Part shown: positions 7,749-16,921 of the stretch, one piece after another
Layout of the letters: every line of letters begins with the position of its first letter
Numbering within the stretch: the first letter of the stretch is position 1
DNA from: Actinoplanes utahensis
Lineage (GTDB): Bacteria; Actinomycetota; Actinomycetes; Mycobacteriales; Micromonosporaceae
Direction of reading: 5' to 3'
NCBI RefSeq assembly: GCF_016862455.1
Contig: NZ_BOMZ01000057.1
Location: 1-49,646 of the forward strand
DNA length: 49,646 bases
The notes under the pieces: generated by a model
Databases searched by the model: none
Seen by the model: only the letters and a program-made list of their open reading frames with translations
What the model was told of the DNA's origin: nothing
Program-made: the position numbers and the translations under genes

Positions 7749-10700
7749 GTGACAGTAACGATCATCAAGCGTCCGCCACGCCGTCCCGCGCCCGCGATGC
7801 CCACCGGTGAGGTCGCGCTCGACCCGCCGCCGGAGATCCCGCCGCCGGAGGGCAAGGGCTGGAGCCGGATGCTGATGATCCTGCCGATGGGCGCCGGCGC
7901 GGCGGCCATGGGCTTGATGATGGGCACCCAGCAGCGCGGCCCGATCGCCTACGTCGCAGGCGCGATGTACGGGGTCTCCATGCTCGGCATGATGGCGATG
8001 ATGGCCACCAACACCGGCGGCCCCGGCAAACGCGAGATGATCGAGGCCCGGCGGCAGTACCTGCGGCATCTCTCCCAGCTGCGCGCCCAGGTCCGCGCCA
8101 CGATCCGCCAGCAGCGTGAGGCGCTCTACTACCGCAATCCCGACCCGGCGACACTGTGGACGTTCACCGACAGCGGCCGCCTGTGGGAGCGCCGGCGCGG
8201 CGACGCCGACTTCACCGTCGTCCGGATCGCGGTCGGCCCGCAGGAGGTCGCCACCCGCCTGGTCCCGCCGCAGACCCGCCCGGTCGACGAGCTGGAGCCG
8301 CTCTGCACGATGGCGCTGCGCCGGTTCCTCAACACCTACTCGGTGGTGCCGGACCTGCCGGTGTCGGTGGCGCTGCGCGACTTCTCGCACATCTACGTGC
8401 GCGGCGGCGAGCGGCAGGCGCACGACTTCAGCCGGGCCCTGGTCGCCCAGATGGCCACCTTCCACGCCCCCGACGATCTGCGGATCGGAGTCTGCGTGCC
8501 GGACCACGATCGGGCCCGCTGGGAGTGGGCGAAATGGCTGCCGCACGCCCAGCACCCGGACAAGACCGACGCGATCGGCCAGGTGCGGCTGGTCGCGCCG
8601 AGCGTGCCGGCGCTCGAGGCGATGCTCGACGACGTGCTGGTCAACCGGCCCCGGTTCGACCCGGCGGGTGCTGCCGGCGGTCCGCACGTCATGGTGGTCA
8701 TCGACGGGGGTTCGACCGCCGGCTCCGACCATCTGATGACCGAGGGCGGCGTCGCCGGGGTCACCATCGTCGACCTGTCGGTCCCACCGCCCCGGCTGCT
8801 CGACGACAGCTCGGTGGTGCTGGAGATCGCCGCCGACGGCACCGTCACCGGCACCACGATGGACGGTCCCACCGAGGTCGGCCGGGCCGACGCGCTCAGC
8901 CTGCCGGAGGCCGAGGTGCTGGCCCGGGAGCTGGCCCCGCTGCGGCTGTCCGCCGCCGCCCAGTCCGACGAGACCGCCATCTCCCAGGACACCGGGCTGG
9001 CCGAGCTGCTGGAGCAGGCCGACCCGTACCAGATCGATTTGAACGCCCTGTGGGCCAGCCGTCCCAACCGGGACCGGCTGCGGGTGCCGATCGGGGTCGG
9101 CGCCGACGGCCGCCCGGTCGAGCTGGACCTCAAGGAGTCCGCGCAGGACGGGATGGGCCCGCACGGCCTGCTCGTCGGCGCCACCGGATCCGGCAAGTCC
9201 GAGCTGCTGCGCACGCTGGTGCTGGCGCTCGCCATGACGCACAGCTCGGAGATCCTCAACCTGCTGCTCGTCGACTTCAAGGGCGGCGCCACGTTCGCCT
9301 CCCTGGACCGGCTGCCGCACACCGCCGCGATGATCACCAACCTGGAGGGCGAGCTGCCGCTGGTCGACCGGATGCTCGGCGCCATCCAGGGTGAGCTGAC
9401 CCGGCGCCAGGAGCTGCTGCGCAAGGCCGGCAACTACGCGTCCCAGCGCGACTACGAGCGGGCCCGGTCGGCCGGGGTTCCGCTGGCGCCGCTGCCCAGC
9501 CTGCTGTTCATCGTCGACGAGTTCTCCGAGCTGCTCAGCGCCCGGCCCGACTTCATCGACATGTTCGTCCAGATCGGACGGGTCGGCCGGTCGCTCGGCA
9601 TCCACCTGCTGCTGGCTTCGCAGAAACTCGAGGAGGGACGGCTGCGCGGCCTCGAGTCCCACCTGTCGTACCGGATCGGGCTGCGGACCTTCTCGTCGAT
9701 GGAGAGCCGTGCCGTGCTCGGTGTGCCGGACGCGTACGAGTTGCCCCGCTCACCCGGCCACGGTTACCTGCGGACCGGCACCGAGGGCCTGATCCGGCTC
9801 AAGGCGGCGTACGTGTCCGGCGCCGTCCGCCACAACGGCTCGGTGCCCGGCGCCGGCGGTCGCGGCGGCAACCCGATCCGCGACTTCTCCACCTACTACG
9901 TGGCGCCGCTGCCCTCCTCGTCGGAGAAGGTCGAGGAGCAGCCGGAGGAGACCACGGTCGGCGACACGCTGATCGAGGTGCTGGTGCGGCAGATGGAGGG
10001 CAAGGGCGCGCCCGCCCACGAGGTGTGGCTGCCGCCGCTGGACAAGGCGCCCACCCTCGGCCAGATGCTGCCGCCCGCGATCACCATGCCGGAGCGGGGG
10101 CTGACCGTCGACGCCGAGGAGCGGTTCGGGGCGTTGCAGGCGCTCGGCGGCATCATCGACAAGCCGTACGAGCAGCGCCGCGATCCGATGTGGCTGGACC
10201 TGGCCGGAGCCGCCGGCAACGTGATGGTGGTGGGCGCCGCCCAGTCCGGCAAGTCGAACCTGCTGCGCACTCTCGTGGTCAGCCTGGCCCTCACGCACAC
10301 CCCGCGCGAGGCGCAGATCTACGGGCTCGACTTCGGTGGCGGGCCGCTCAGCGCGCTCGCCGGGCTGCCGCACGTCGGCGGGGTCGCCACCCGGCGGGAC
10401 GTGGACAAGGTGCGGCGCACCATCGCCGAGCTGCACGGACTGATGCGCTCCCGGGAGGAGTTGTTCGCCCGGGAGAACGTGGAGGGCGCCGCGGCGTACC
10501 GGCGGGCCCGCGCCCAGGGCCGGTTCGCCGGCGAGGCGTTCGGCGACGTGTTCCTGGTGGTGGACGGCTGGGCGACGCTGCGGACCGAGTTCGAGGACCT
10601 CGAGACGTCGGTGCACGAGCTGGCCAACCGCGGCCTCGGGTTCGGCATCCACATCCTGGCCGCCACGAACCGGTGGATGGACGTGCGGCCGCAGATCCGC

Positions 10701-11693
10701 GACGTCTTCGGCACCCGGATCGAGTTGCGTCTCGGCGAGGCCGGCGACTCGGTGATCAACCGCCGCGAGGCGGTCAACGTGCCGGAGAACGCGCCCGGCC
10801 GCGGCCTCACCCCGGACGGCTACCACTTCCTCGCCGCCCTGCCCCGCATCGACCGCGAGCAGCGCGTCGACGACATCTCCGAGGCGGTGGCCGAGCTGGT
10901 CCGGCACGCCGACGAGCACTGGACCGCCCCGCCGGCGCCGCCGGTCCGGCTGCTCCCGCCGGAGCTGCCGTTCGAGGCGCTGCCCCCGGCGGTCGGCGGC
11001 CGGATCCCGGTCGGCATCGCCGAGGCCGACCTCGAACCGGTCTGGCTCGACTTCGACGCCGAACCGCACGCGCTGCTCTTCGGCGACGTGGAGAGCGGCA
11101 AGAGCTCGTTCCTGCGCAGCCTCGCCCGGTCCATCGTGGCCGGCCACAGCCCCACCCAGGCCCGGATCCTCCCCGTCGACCTGCGGCGCAGCCTGCTCGG
11201 CTGCGTTCCCGCCGAGAACACCATCGGATGGGGTACGTCGCACCAGGTCACCGCCGACCTGATCAACCAGGCGATGGTGGTGATGCGGGAGCGGCTACCG
11301 GGCCCCGACGTCACCCCCGAGATGCTCAACAACCGCAGCTGGTGGAAAGGACCCGAGTTCTACGTCCTGGTCGACGACTACGACCTGCTCGCCGGCGCCA
11401 ATCCGAACCCGCTGAACCCGCTGCTGGAGCTCCTGCCGCAGGCCCGCGACATCGGCCTGCACGTGGTGATCACCCGGCGGATCGGCGGGGCCGGCCGGGC
11501 GCTCTTCGACCCGGTGGTCAGCCGGATCCGGGAACTCGCGTCGCCGGGGATCATGATGTCCGGGCCGCGTGAGGAGGGTGCGCTGTTCGGCAACGTCAAA
11601 CCCCAGCCGCTGCCGCCGGGCCGCGCCTGGATGATCACCCGCAGGCACGGCGCCCGGCTGGTGCAGCTGGCCTGGTCCCCGCCGGTCCGCTGA
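7749..11693 (+). CDS. eccC: type VII secretion ATPase EccC, three FtsK/SpoIIIE domains
   Basis: 1314 residues from the GTG at 7749, chosen because GGGGAG lies 7 nt upstream and the product opens MTVTIIKRPPRRPAP as EccC proteins do; a GTG at 7728 would add seven residues. Two membrane helices lie at ~38-90. Three P-loop domains follow: GATGSGKS near 477, GAAQSGKS near 830 and GDVESGKS near 1113. The first has a Walker B with catalytic Glu (IVDEF); the second (VVDGW) and third (LVDDY) lack it, as is common for EccC domains 2 and 3. EccC is the motor; its last domain binds the YxxxD signal of substrates. It is encoded as one chain rather than split EccCa/EccCb and is flanked by divergent and convergent neighbours, so it is a single-gene unit. 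Confidence 0.95.
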   Translation: MTVTIIKRPPRRPAPAMPTGEVALDPPPEIPPPEGKGWSRMLMILPMGAGAAAMGLMMGTQQRGPIAYVAGAMYGVSMLGMMAMMATNTGGPGKREMIEARRQYLRHLSQLRAQVRATIRQQREALYYRNPDPATLWTFTDSGRLWERRRGDADFTVVRIAVGPQEVATRLVPPQTRPVDELEPLCTMALRRFLNTYSVVPDLPVSVALRDFSHIYVRGGERQAHDFSRALVAQMATFHAPDDLRIGVCVPDHDRARWEWAKWLPHAQHPDKTDAIGQVRLVAPSVPALEAMLDDVLVNRPRFDPAGAAGGPHVMVVIDGGSTAGSDHLMTEGGVAGVTIVDLSVPPPRLLDDSSVVLEIAADGTVTGTTMDGPTEVGRADALSLPEAEVLARELAPLRLSAAAQSDETAISQDTGLAELLEQADPYQIDLNALWASRPNRDRLRVPIGVGADGRPVELDLKESAQDGMGPHGLLVGATGSGKSELLRTLVLALAMTHSSEILNLLLVDFKGGATFASLDRLPHTAAMITNLEGELPLVDRMLGAIQGELTRRQELLRKAGNYASQRDYERARSAGVPLAPLPSLLFIVDEFSELLSARPDFIDMFVQIGRVGRSLGIHLLLASQKLEEGRLRGLESHLSYRIGLRTFSSMESRAVLGVPDAYELPRSPGHGYLRTGTEGLIRLKAAYVSGAVRHNGSVPGAGGRGGNPIRDFSTYYVAPLPSSSEKVEEQPEETTVGDTLIEVLVRQMEGKGAPAHEVWLPPLDKAPTLGQMLPPAITMPERGLTVDAEERFGALQALGGIIDKPYEQRRDPMWLDLAGAAGNVMVVGAAQSGKSNLLRTLVVSLALTHTPREAQIYGLDFGGGPLSALAGLPHVGGVATRRDVDKVRRTIAELHGLMRSREELFARENVEGAAAYRRARAQGRFAGEAFGDVFLVVDGWATLRTEFEDLETSVHELANRGLGFGIHILAATNRWMDVRPQIRDVFGTRIELRLGEAGDSVINRREAVNVPENAPGRGLTPDGYHFLAALPRIDREQRVDDISEAVAELVRHADEHWTAPPAPPVRLLPPELPFEALPPAVGGRIPVGIAEADLEPVWLDFDAEPHALLFGDVESGKSSFLRSLARSIVAGHSPTQARILPVDLRRSLLGCVPAENTIGWGTSHQVTADLINQAMVVMRERLPGPDVTPEMLNNRSWWKGPEFYVLVDDYDLLAGANPNPLNPLLELLPQARDIGLHVVITRRIGGAGRALFDPVVSRIRELASPGIMMSGPREEGALFGNVKPQPLPPGRAWMITRRHGARLVQLAWSPPVR

Positions 11694-11737
11694 CCTTCCC
11701 GTCCGGCCGTCCCGTCTCGTCCGGCTGCCCGTCTCGT

Positions 11738-11794
11738 CCGGCTGGTCGTCACTGCTGTCTCGGCGCGGCCGAGACAGCAGTGACGACCAGCCGG
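11738..11794. terminator. perfect 26-bp stem terminator after eccC
   Basis: Two 26-nt arms, 11738-11763 and 11769-11794, are exact reverse complements around a 5-nt loop (CGCGG). The element sits between convergent eccC (stop 11693) and the minus gene ending at 11806, so it can terminate both. No T-tract is present. Confidence 0.75.
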
Positions 11795-11805
11795 GGTTCG
11801 ACCCG

Positions 11806-12870
11806 TCAGCGGCGCGGCTGCCCGATGTACTGCTGTTCGACCCCGGTCTGGTGCAGGTACAGGAACCGGTCGTCGCCGTCGCCGATCAGCGCCAGCATGT
11901 CGTCCTCCATGCCCTGCAACAGCCGGCCGCTCTGCGGGCCCAGTTTCAGCGCCGATGCCGCCAGGGCCGCCTCGTCCCCGCCGAGCCGCTGCAGGACCGT
12001 GATCCCGGCCTCCTGCAACGCCGCCATCCCCGGCCGGTCGAGCTGCCGCAGAATGGTCAGCTGGGTGTGCCACGGCCCCAGCGGGGGACTCGTCGCCGGC
12101 CCGGTCACCCCCAGGTCGAACACGGTCAGCAGCGGGGTCTGCGCGGTCCCGCCGAACGGCCCGCCCGGCTCCTGCCCGACCACGGTCAGCCGGTTCTGCT
12201 GGCCGGTGGCCCGCTCGCCGAAACCCGCCCACGCCCGGGGTTCGGTCGTCACCACGACCACCCGGACCCCCACCGAGAACGCCCGGAAGATCAGCAACTG
12301 GGCCGCCCACACGCCGCCGACCAGCGCCACCCGGACCGGGTTCGGCCCGAAGAGCCGTACCGGCACCGGCACCGGCGCCTGCCGCTGATCGCGCCCGAGC
12401 ACCAGCCCCGCCGGACCCGGCTGGCCGGCGGTCATCCGGCGCAGCCCGGCCCGTGGAATCGCATGCCAGCCGATCCGCAGCCGGCCGGTCCGGCCGGACG
12501 GCCCGGTCCGGTCCCGTGGCCCGTCACCGTCCCCGGTCTCCGGCGGCGGTCCGTCCGGCGGCCGTCCCGGTCCGGTGGCCGGCCGGGCCAGCGGCGCGTT
12601 CGTGACCGGCGGCGCGGCCGGCCCGCGGGCCACCACCGGCTCGGCGCGGACCCCGGCCTGCCCGGCGGAGGGGGCGGTCTGCGGCGGGTACGAGACCCCG
12701 GCCTGCCCGGCGGAGGGGGCGGTCTGCGGCGGGTACGAGACGCCGGCCGCTGGAGGCGCCGGCGCCGGCACCGCGGCCCGGCCGGACGTCACCTGGCCGG
12801 GCTCCCGGCGCGCGGGCGGCGGCTGTTGCTGCCGGTGGGGGTCCTCCTCGTGCGGCCACGGGTGGCTCAT
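11806..12870 (-). CDS. T7SS-associated protein translationally coupled to eccE, function unknown
   Basis: 354 residues. The ATG at 12870 overlaps the eccE stop (ATGA), indicating coupling. The first ~130 residues are Pro/Gln/Ala-rich and disordered and contain an exact 15-residue tandem repeat (GVSYPPQTAPSAGQA twice). A basic region (RLRIGWHAIPRAGLRR) is followed by a compact domain with hydrophobic strands, VRVALVGGVWAAQLLIF and VGVRVVVVTTEPRAW, that resembles the opening of a P-loop or Rossmann fold but has no GKS/T. The end is acidic (GMEDDMLALIGDGDDRFLYL). I know no characterised homologue. Coupling to eccE argues for a role in assembly or regulation of the secretion complex, possibly as a cytosolic partner. 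Confidence 0.8.
   Translation of the reverse strand: MSHPWPHEEDPHRQQQPPPARREPGQVTSGRAAVPAPAPPAAGVSYPPQTAPSAGQAGVSYPPQTAPSAGQAGVRAEPVVARGPAAPPVTNAPLARPATGPGRPPDGPPPETGDGDGPRDRTGPSGRTGRLRIGWHAIPRAGLRRMTAGQPGPAGLVLGRDQRQAPVPVPVRLFGPNPVRVALVGGVWAAQLLIFRAFSVGVRVVVVTTEPRAWAGFGERATGQQNRLTVVGQEPGGPFGGTAQTPLLTVFDLGVTGPATSPPLGPWHTQLTILRQLDRPGMAALQEAGITVLQRLGGDEAALAASALKLGPQSGRLLQGMEDDMLALIGDGDDRFLYLHQTGVEQQYIGQPRR
12649..12738. repeat. exact 45-bp tandem duplication inside the eccE-coupled gene
   Basis: Two adjacent identical 45-bp units, 12649-12693 and 12694-12738, encode the duplicated GVSYPPQTAPSAGQA segment in frame. Identity at the nucleotide level points to a recent slippage or recombination event. 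Confidence 0.9.
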
Positions 12871-14210
12871 CCGGCGCCTCCTCCGGTCGGTGCGGTCGCG
12901 TACGCCGCCGGGCCCTGCTCGCCGTCGAGCGCGAGCAGCTCGCCGCCCGCCCGCCGCACGCCCTCCTGCAGCACCCGGTCGAGAGCCGCCAGATCGGCGT
13001 CCGGCCGGGTCGCCAGCCGGATGAACGCCCGCACCGCCACCTCGTCCCCGGCGCCCGCGTCGAGCACCAGCGCGACGCTGGTCTGCGCGGCCGGCGCGGT
13101 CGACGCCCAGGCGAACAGCGGCCCGAGCTCGGTGGCCGACGCCGGCCAGGTCTTCAGCCAGTACGTCCGGTGGATCAGCCGGGCCGACCGCCAATGCCCC
13201 CACGCCTCGTCGACCCCCGGCACGTCGGCGAGCGACCACGGCTCGACATCACAGGACCGGGCGAGCAGCGCCAGCAGCCGGTCCGCGTCGAGTGCCCGCC
13301 CGGTCATCCCGAGCCGCCGCAGGCTGGTCACCACCTTGCGGGCCAGCCCGGCGACCAGGGTGGCGGCCGCCTCCGGGTCGGCGGTGTGGTCGAGCAGCGC
13401 CTCGGCCAGCGCCCGGGCGTCGACCCGGATGCTGATCGACGACTCCCGGAAGGCCGGCACCGGCCCGGTCCCGGTGGCGTCGACCAGCTGACGGTAGGAG
13501 GTGCCGGACGGCGACGCGGCCGGCACGTCCGGGCTGGGCGCCGGCACCGTGTGCGTGACCAGCTCCATCACCAGACCGGGCTGCCCGGTGCCGGCGAGCG
13601 CCCCGACGAGGGTGTCCAGCGGGATCGGTCCGGCGGCCGGGTCGAGCCCGACCACGCTGAACCAGCCGGCCTCGTCCCGGCCGACACCGACCGTGCCCTC
13701 CGCGCCACCCGTGCCGCCCGTGCCGCCGGTCGAGGCCGCGACGTCGTGGACGGTGAGGCCCGGGGCGATCGTCCGCAGCGCCGCCAGGACCGGCCCGGAC
13801 CGCTGGTCGATGCGGGCCGCACGGCGCCGCCGGTGATCCCGGGCGACCTGCCGGTGCTCCAGCCACCACCGGTGCTGCCGCCGGGAGAAGAAGACCAGCA
13901 GGAGCGCCGCGGCCGCGCCCCCGGCGGCCACGACGGTGAGCGGGGTCCCGGTGAACGACGCGGCGACCGCCAGGATCGAGGTCTCGGCGACCAGGATCTG
14001 GGTCACGTTGAACGGGCCGAGATGTCCTTTCTTCGGCACCGCGCGAACGGTCGCCTCCGGCGGCCGGTACGGCACGGCCGGGCGGGCCTGCGGCGGCGGA
14101 ACCGGTGGTGAGGGCGGCGGGGGAACGGCACTGCCGCGGACCGCGGGCGCGCCGCGCGGCGGACGCAGCGGGGCGGCCCCACCGTACGTCGTTCCTTCAC
14201 CACGGTGCAC
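12867..14210 (-). CDS. eccE: type VII secretion protein EccE
   Basis: 447 residues; GTG at 14210 with GGGGAGG 6 nt upstream. The order is: Pro-rich cytoplasmic N-terminus (~1-60), two closely spaced membrane helices (~70-112, VTQILVAETSILAVAASF and a second Ala/Val-rich segment), then a basic stretch (RRQHRWWLEHRQ) and a ~330-residue soluble domain. This is the EccE layout. EccE sits at the periphery of the ESX membrane complex. Divergent sequence is normal for this subunit, so the call leans on topology and context. A Gly/Thr-rich low-complexity insert (STGGTGGTGG) lies near 165. Its stop overlaps the start of the next minus gene, and the upstream AAA+ gene ends 45 nt before its start, so all three may form one operon. 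Confidence 0.85.
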   Translation of the reverse strand: MHRGEGTTYGGAAPLRPPRGAPAVRGSAVPPPPSPPVPPPQARPAVPYRPPEATVRAVPKKGHLGPFNVTQILVAETSILAVAASFTGTPLTVVAAGGAAAALLLVFFSRRQHRWWLEHRQVARDHRRRRAARIDQRSGPVLAALRTIAPGLTVHDVAASTGGTGGTGGAEGTVGVGRDEAGWFSVVGLDPAAGPIPLDTLVGALAGTGQPGLVMELVTHTVPAPSPDVPAASPSGTSYRQLVDATGTGPVPAFRESSISIRVDARALAEALLDHTADPEAAATLVAGLARKVVTSLRRLGMTGRALDADRLLALLARSCDVEPWSLADVPGVDEAWGHWRSARLIHRTYWLKTWPASATELGPLFAWASTAPAAQTSVALVLDAGAGDEVAVRAFIRLATRPDADLAALDRVLQEGVRRAGGELLALDGEQGPAAYATAPTGGGAG

Positions 14211-14255
14211 CGATCGCCTCCCCGGGGAGAACAGGTCACATGAGACAAACGTAGG

Positions 14256-15914
14256 TCAGCGGGCGGCCACCCGCAGATCGTCGACGGTCAGCGTGCGCAG
14301 ATCGTCCCGGCTGGGCATCCGGCCCATCGCCCGCAGCCGGCCGGACTGCGCCTTGCGCATGCCCTCGAGCAGCTTGCGGGCCTCCCGGGCGTTGCCGAAG
14401 TTACGATTGCGTTCGAGCCGTCCGAAGTGGTCGAGCAGCGCCTCGGGCAGTCCCGGGCCGAACAGGTAGTCGTCGTTCCGGGCGATCCGGCCGGCGATCA
14501 TGACGAGTTCCTCGGGCCCGTAGTTCTCGAATTCCATGGTCTTGGCGAACCGGGAGGCCAGACCGGAGTTCGCGTCCAGGAAGTCGGACATCTCCCGGGT
14601 GTACCCCGCGACGATCACCGCGACCTGATCCCGGTGGTCCTCCATCAGCTTCACCAGGGTGTCGATCGCCTCCTGGCCGAAGTCGGCGGCCGCCCCACCG
14701 GCTCGGGCCAGCGTGTACGCCTCGTCGATGAACAGCACCCCGCCCATCGCGTCCTCGAAGACCGAGGTGGTCTTCTCCGCGGTGTGCCCGATGTACTGCC
14801 CGACCAGATCGCGCCGGGACACCTCCCGGAACCGGCCGTCCGGCAGCACCCCCAGCGCCTTGAGCAACTGCCCGTAGATCCGGGCGACAGTGGTCTTCCC
14901 GGTCCCGGGCGCCCCCGTGAAGATCAGATGGTGGCTGACCGCGCCCACCGACAGGCCCGCCGAGCGCCGCCACTCGTTCACCTGGATCTCGTCGAGCAGC
15001 GCCCGGACCTCGTCCTTCACCCCGGCCAGCCCGATCATCGAGTTGAGCTCGGTGATCAGCCGGTCCATCTCGGCGAGGTCCTGCGTCATGCCCGCGGTCG
15101 CCACGCCCGCCTGCGGGATACCACCACTGTCGGTCAGCGACACCGTCGCCCGCGCGCGGGGATCCACCCGGACCGGCAGGTCACCGGTGTCGGTCACCAC
15201 GCACCGCTCGATCTCGGCCGTGCAGTCCGCGCCGATCTCGATGCCCGCCCTGCCGGTCTGCCGCACCGTCGTGGCCATCACCCGGACCGACCGCGAATGA
15301 ACCACCATGATGCCCACGTCACCGATCCCGGTGATCTCGCAACCCTCGATCAGCGGGCCGGACTGGTAGACGTAGACACCCCGCTTGCCGCAACCGCTCA
15401 CCGTCGTGCGGCGGACGGTCAGCTTCGAGCCGACCACGATCACGCCGTCCGCTTTCACGTCGCGGACCTCGCACTCCTCGACCGTGCCGTCGGCATAGGA
15501 GAACTCGAATCCGGACTCGCCGCCCGGCACCAGCACCCGGATCGCCTCGACCAGCGCGCCGTTCTCCGCTTTCAGCCCCGCGTTCTGCTCGGCGCCCAGC
15601 TCGCAGTCGCGCAACCGCAGCTCGGCCCGGTCGCCGGCCACCCGCACCGCCGGATGCACGTCCGAGACCAGTGCCAGCCCCTCCACCTCGACCCGGCCCG
15701 AGGTGACCGAGAGCGCCGGCCCGCCCAGCCCGGACGCGTCCACGACGGCCGAACGCGGCTCGCCGGACGCCCGCACCGTCAAGGCACGCCCGCCCGGATC
15801 GATGCGCTCCCGGTAGGTGCCGGGAGCGAGGGTGATGACCGCCCCGTCGGGCGCCTGCTCGAGGGCGTCGGCCAGGGTCGGATAGGTGCCGGGGACCGCC
15901 AGGGTGCTGACCAC
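14256..15914 (-). CDS. EccA-like AAA+ ATPase (CbxX/CfxQ family) with N-terminal right-handed beta-helix
   Basis: 552 residues from the GTG at 15914, which has AAGGAG 8 nt upstream; a GTG at 15956 would add 14 residues. Residues ~1-270 are short beta-strand repeats of the parallel beta-helix type (GTYPTLADALEQAPDGAVITLAPGTY is the usual first coil; later coils include SGCGKRGVYVYQSG and GIGDVGIMVVHS). Residues ~300-552 are a CbxX/CfxQ AAA+ module with Walker A GAPGTGKTT near 332, Walker B VLFIDEAYTL near 390 and an Arg-rich lid region (NRNFGNAREARKLLE). EccA proteins use this AAA+ module with a TPR N-terminus; here the TPR is replaced. In this locus it is probably the cytosolic EccA equivalent, acting on substrates or chaperones. 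Confidence 0.88.
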   Translation of the reverse strand: MVSTLAVPGTYPTLADALEQAPDGAVITLAPGTYRERIDPGGRALTVRASGEPRSAVVDASGLGGPALSVTSGRVEVEGLALVSDVHPAVRVAGDRAELRLRDCELGAEQNAGLKAENGALVEAIRVLVPGGESGFEFSYADGTVEECEVRDVKADGVIVVGSKLTVRRTTVSGCGKRGVYVYQSGPLIEGCEITGIGDVGIMVVHSRSVRVMATTVRQTGRAGIEIGADCTAEIERCVVTDTGDLPVRVDPRARATVSLTDSGGIPQAGVATAGMTQDLAEMDRLITELNSMIGLAGVKDEVRALLDEIQVNEWRRSAGLSVGAVSHHLIFTGAPGTGKTTVARIYGQLLKALGVLPDGRFREVSRRDLVGQYIGHTAEKTTSVFEDAMGGVLFIDEAYTLARAGGAAADFGQEAIDTLVKLMEDHRDQVAVIVAGYTREMSDFLDANSGLASRFAKTMEFENYGPEELVMIAGRIARNDDYLFGPGLPEALLDHFGRLERNRNFGNAREARKLLEGMRKAQSGRLRAMGRMPSRDDLRTLTVDDLRVAAR

Positions 15915-15992
15915 GAGCGGAACTCCTTCGTGCCCACGGATGCGAGTCTGCGTCACCGTCCGGCGTGGATCGCCGACGGCGGCGTAGACCCG

Positions 15993-15998
15993 AGGCTA
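15993..15998 (-). promoter_or_regulatory. candidate -10 for the EccA-like gene
   Basis: TAGCCT on the minus strand, identical to the hexamer upstream of eccD, lies ~80 nt before the preferred start and is the only TANNNT I noticed in the short upstream region. No good -35 is visible. The remainder of 15915-16228 holds the terminator of the next minus gene and no credible coding sequence. Confidence 0.3.
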
Positions 15999-16173
15999 GC
16001 GCCCCGGACCGATCATGGAGGCCCTTGTCGATGAATGCGGCCCACTCACCCTCGGGCGAGGGTCCCCCTCAAAGCGACTTATCCGGTACGCCCACACATG
16101 CACGCCTCGTCAGGACAACGGCAGACCGCCCCGATACTCGGCACGGCACACCCCCGGAACAGCGCGGACGACG

Positions 16174-16205
16174 ACGCCCGTCACCGCGAAAGGCGGGACG
16201 GGCGT
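16174..16205 (-). terminator. terminator hairpin after the DUF4191 gene
   Basis: ACGCCCGTC pairs with GACGGGCGT and continues, after one bulged A, with CCGC/GCGG around a GAAAG loop, about 13 pairs in all. It lies 24 nt past the stop (16229) of the minus-strand gene. Confidence 0.6.
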
Positions 16206-16228
16206 TACGCCGTACAGCGGGAAGGGTT

Positions 16229-16921
16229 TCAGCGGGGCCGCTGCTGCCGGAACGCGCCCTTGCTCGGCCGCATGTTCTTCGGGATCGCGCCCTTGGGCAT
16301 CTGCGGCCGCGCCATCAGAGCGCCGAGACGCTTGTCGAGGGCGTTCACGTCCTTGCCGGTGAGGTTGCGGGGCAGCTTCAGCATGGTCGTGCGCAGCTTG
16401 CGGACCGAGAGCTGGCCCTCCTCGGTGCCGATCACGTAGTCGTAGAGCGGCGCGTTGCCGATCACCTTCACCAGGCGCTTCTTCTCCTGGCTGAGCAGGC
16501 CGCGGACCCGCTGCGGGTCGCCCTCGCCGAGCAGGATGACGCCGGGCTTGCCGATCACCACGTGCACCATGTCGAACTGCGTGGTGGAACTCGCGGCCGG
16601 CCGCACCCGCCAGTCGCCGCGCATGTTCTCCATCAGCGAGGCGGCGGCGCCGGGCTGGCCCTCCGCCACGTTCATCATCGCCGTGTTCGACCGCAGGTTC
16701 AGCACGATCAGCACGGCCAGCAGCGTGAACAGGATGCCGACCGGAATCCACGGCCACGATCCGGTCAGGAGCACGATGGTCACGGTGATCGCGAGCGGGA
16801 TCGCGACGGCCGCGACGACCAGCGGGACGAACCACTTGTCCTGCTTCGCCGTGAACGCGAACACCTGGCCGATCTGCTTCAGCCGCGTGCCGGACGACAC
16901 CTTCTCCTGGGGTTTTGCCAT
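16229..16921 (-). CDS. DUF4191 family integral membrane protein
   Basis: 230 residues. The order is: short basic N-terminus, two membrane helices at ~30-80 (FVPLVVAAVAIPLAITVTIVLL and a second ending VLIVLNL), and a cytosolic domain with the conserved DUF4191 features (GKPGVILLGEGDPQRVRGLLSQEKK and a basic C-terminal tail). The family is actinobacterial and typically encoded beside lipA; its biochemical role is not established. The ATG at 16921 has TACACT 8 nt upstream and no ribosome-binding site, suggesting a leaderless transcript. Confidence 0.88.
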   Translation of the reverse strand: MAKPQEKVSSGTRLKQIGQVFAFTAKQDKWFVPLVVAAVAIPLAITVTIVLLTGSWPWIPVGILFTLLAVLIVLNLRSNTAMMNVAEGQPGAAASLMENMRGDWRVRPAASSTTQFDMVHVVIGKPGVILLGEGDPQRVRGLLSQEKKRLVKVIGNAPLYDYVIGTEEGQLSVRKLRTTMLKLPRNLTGKDVNALDKRLGALMARPQMPKGAIPKNMRPSKGAFRQQRPR

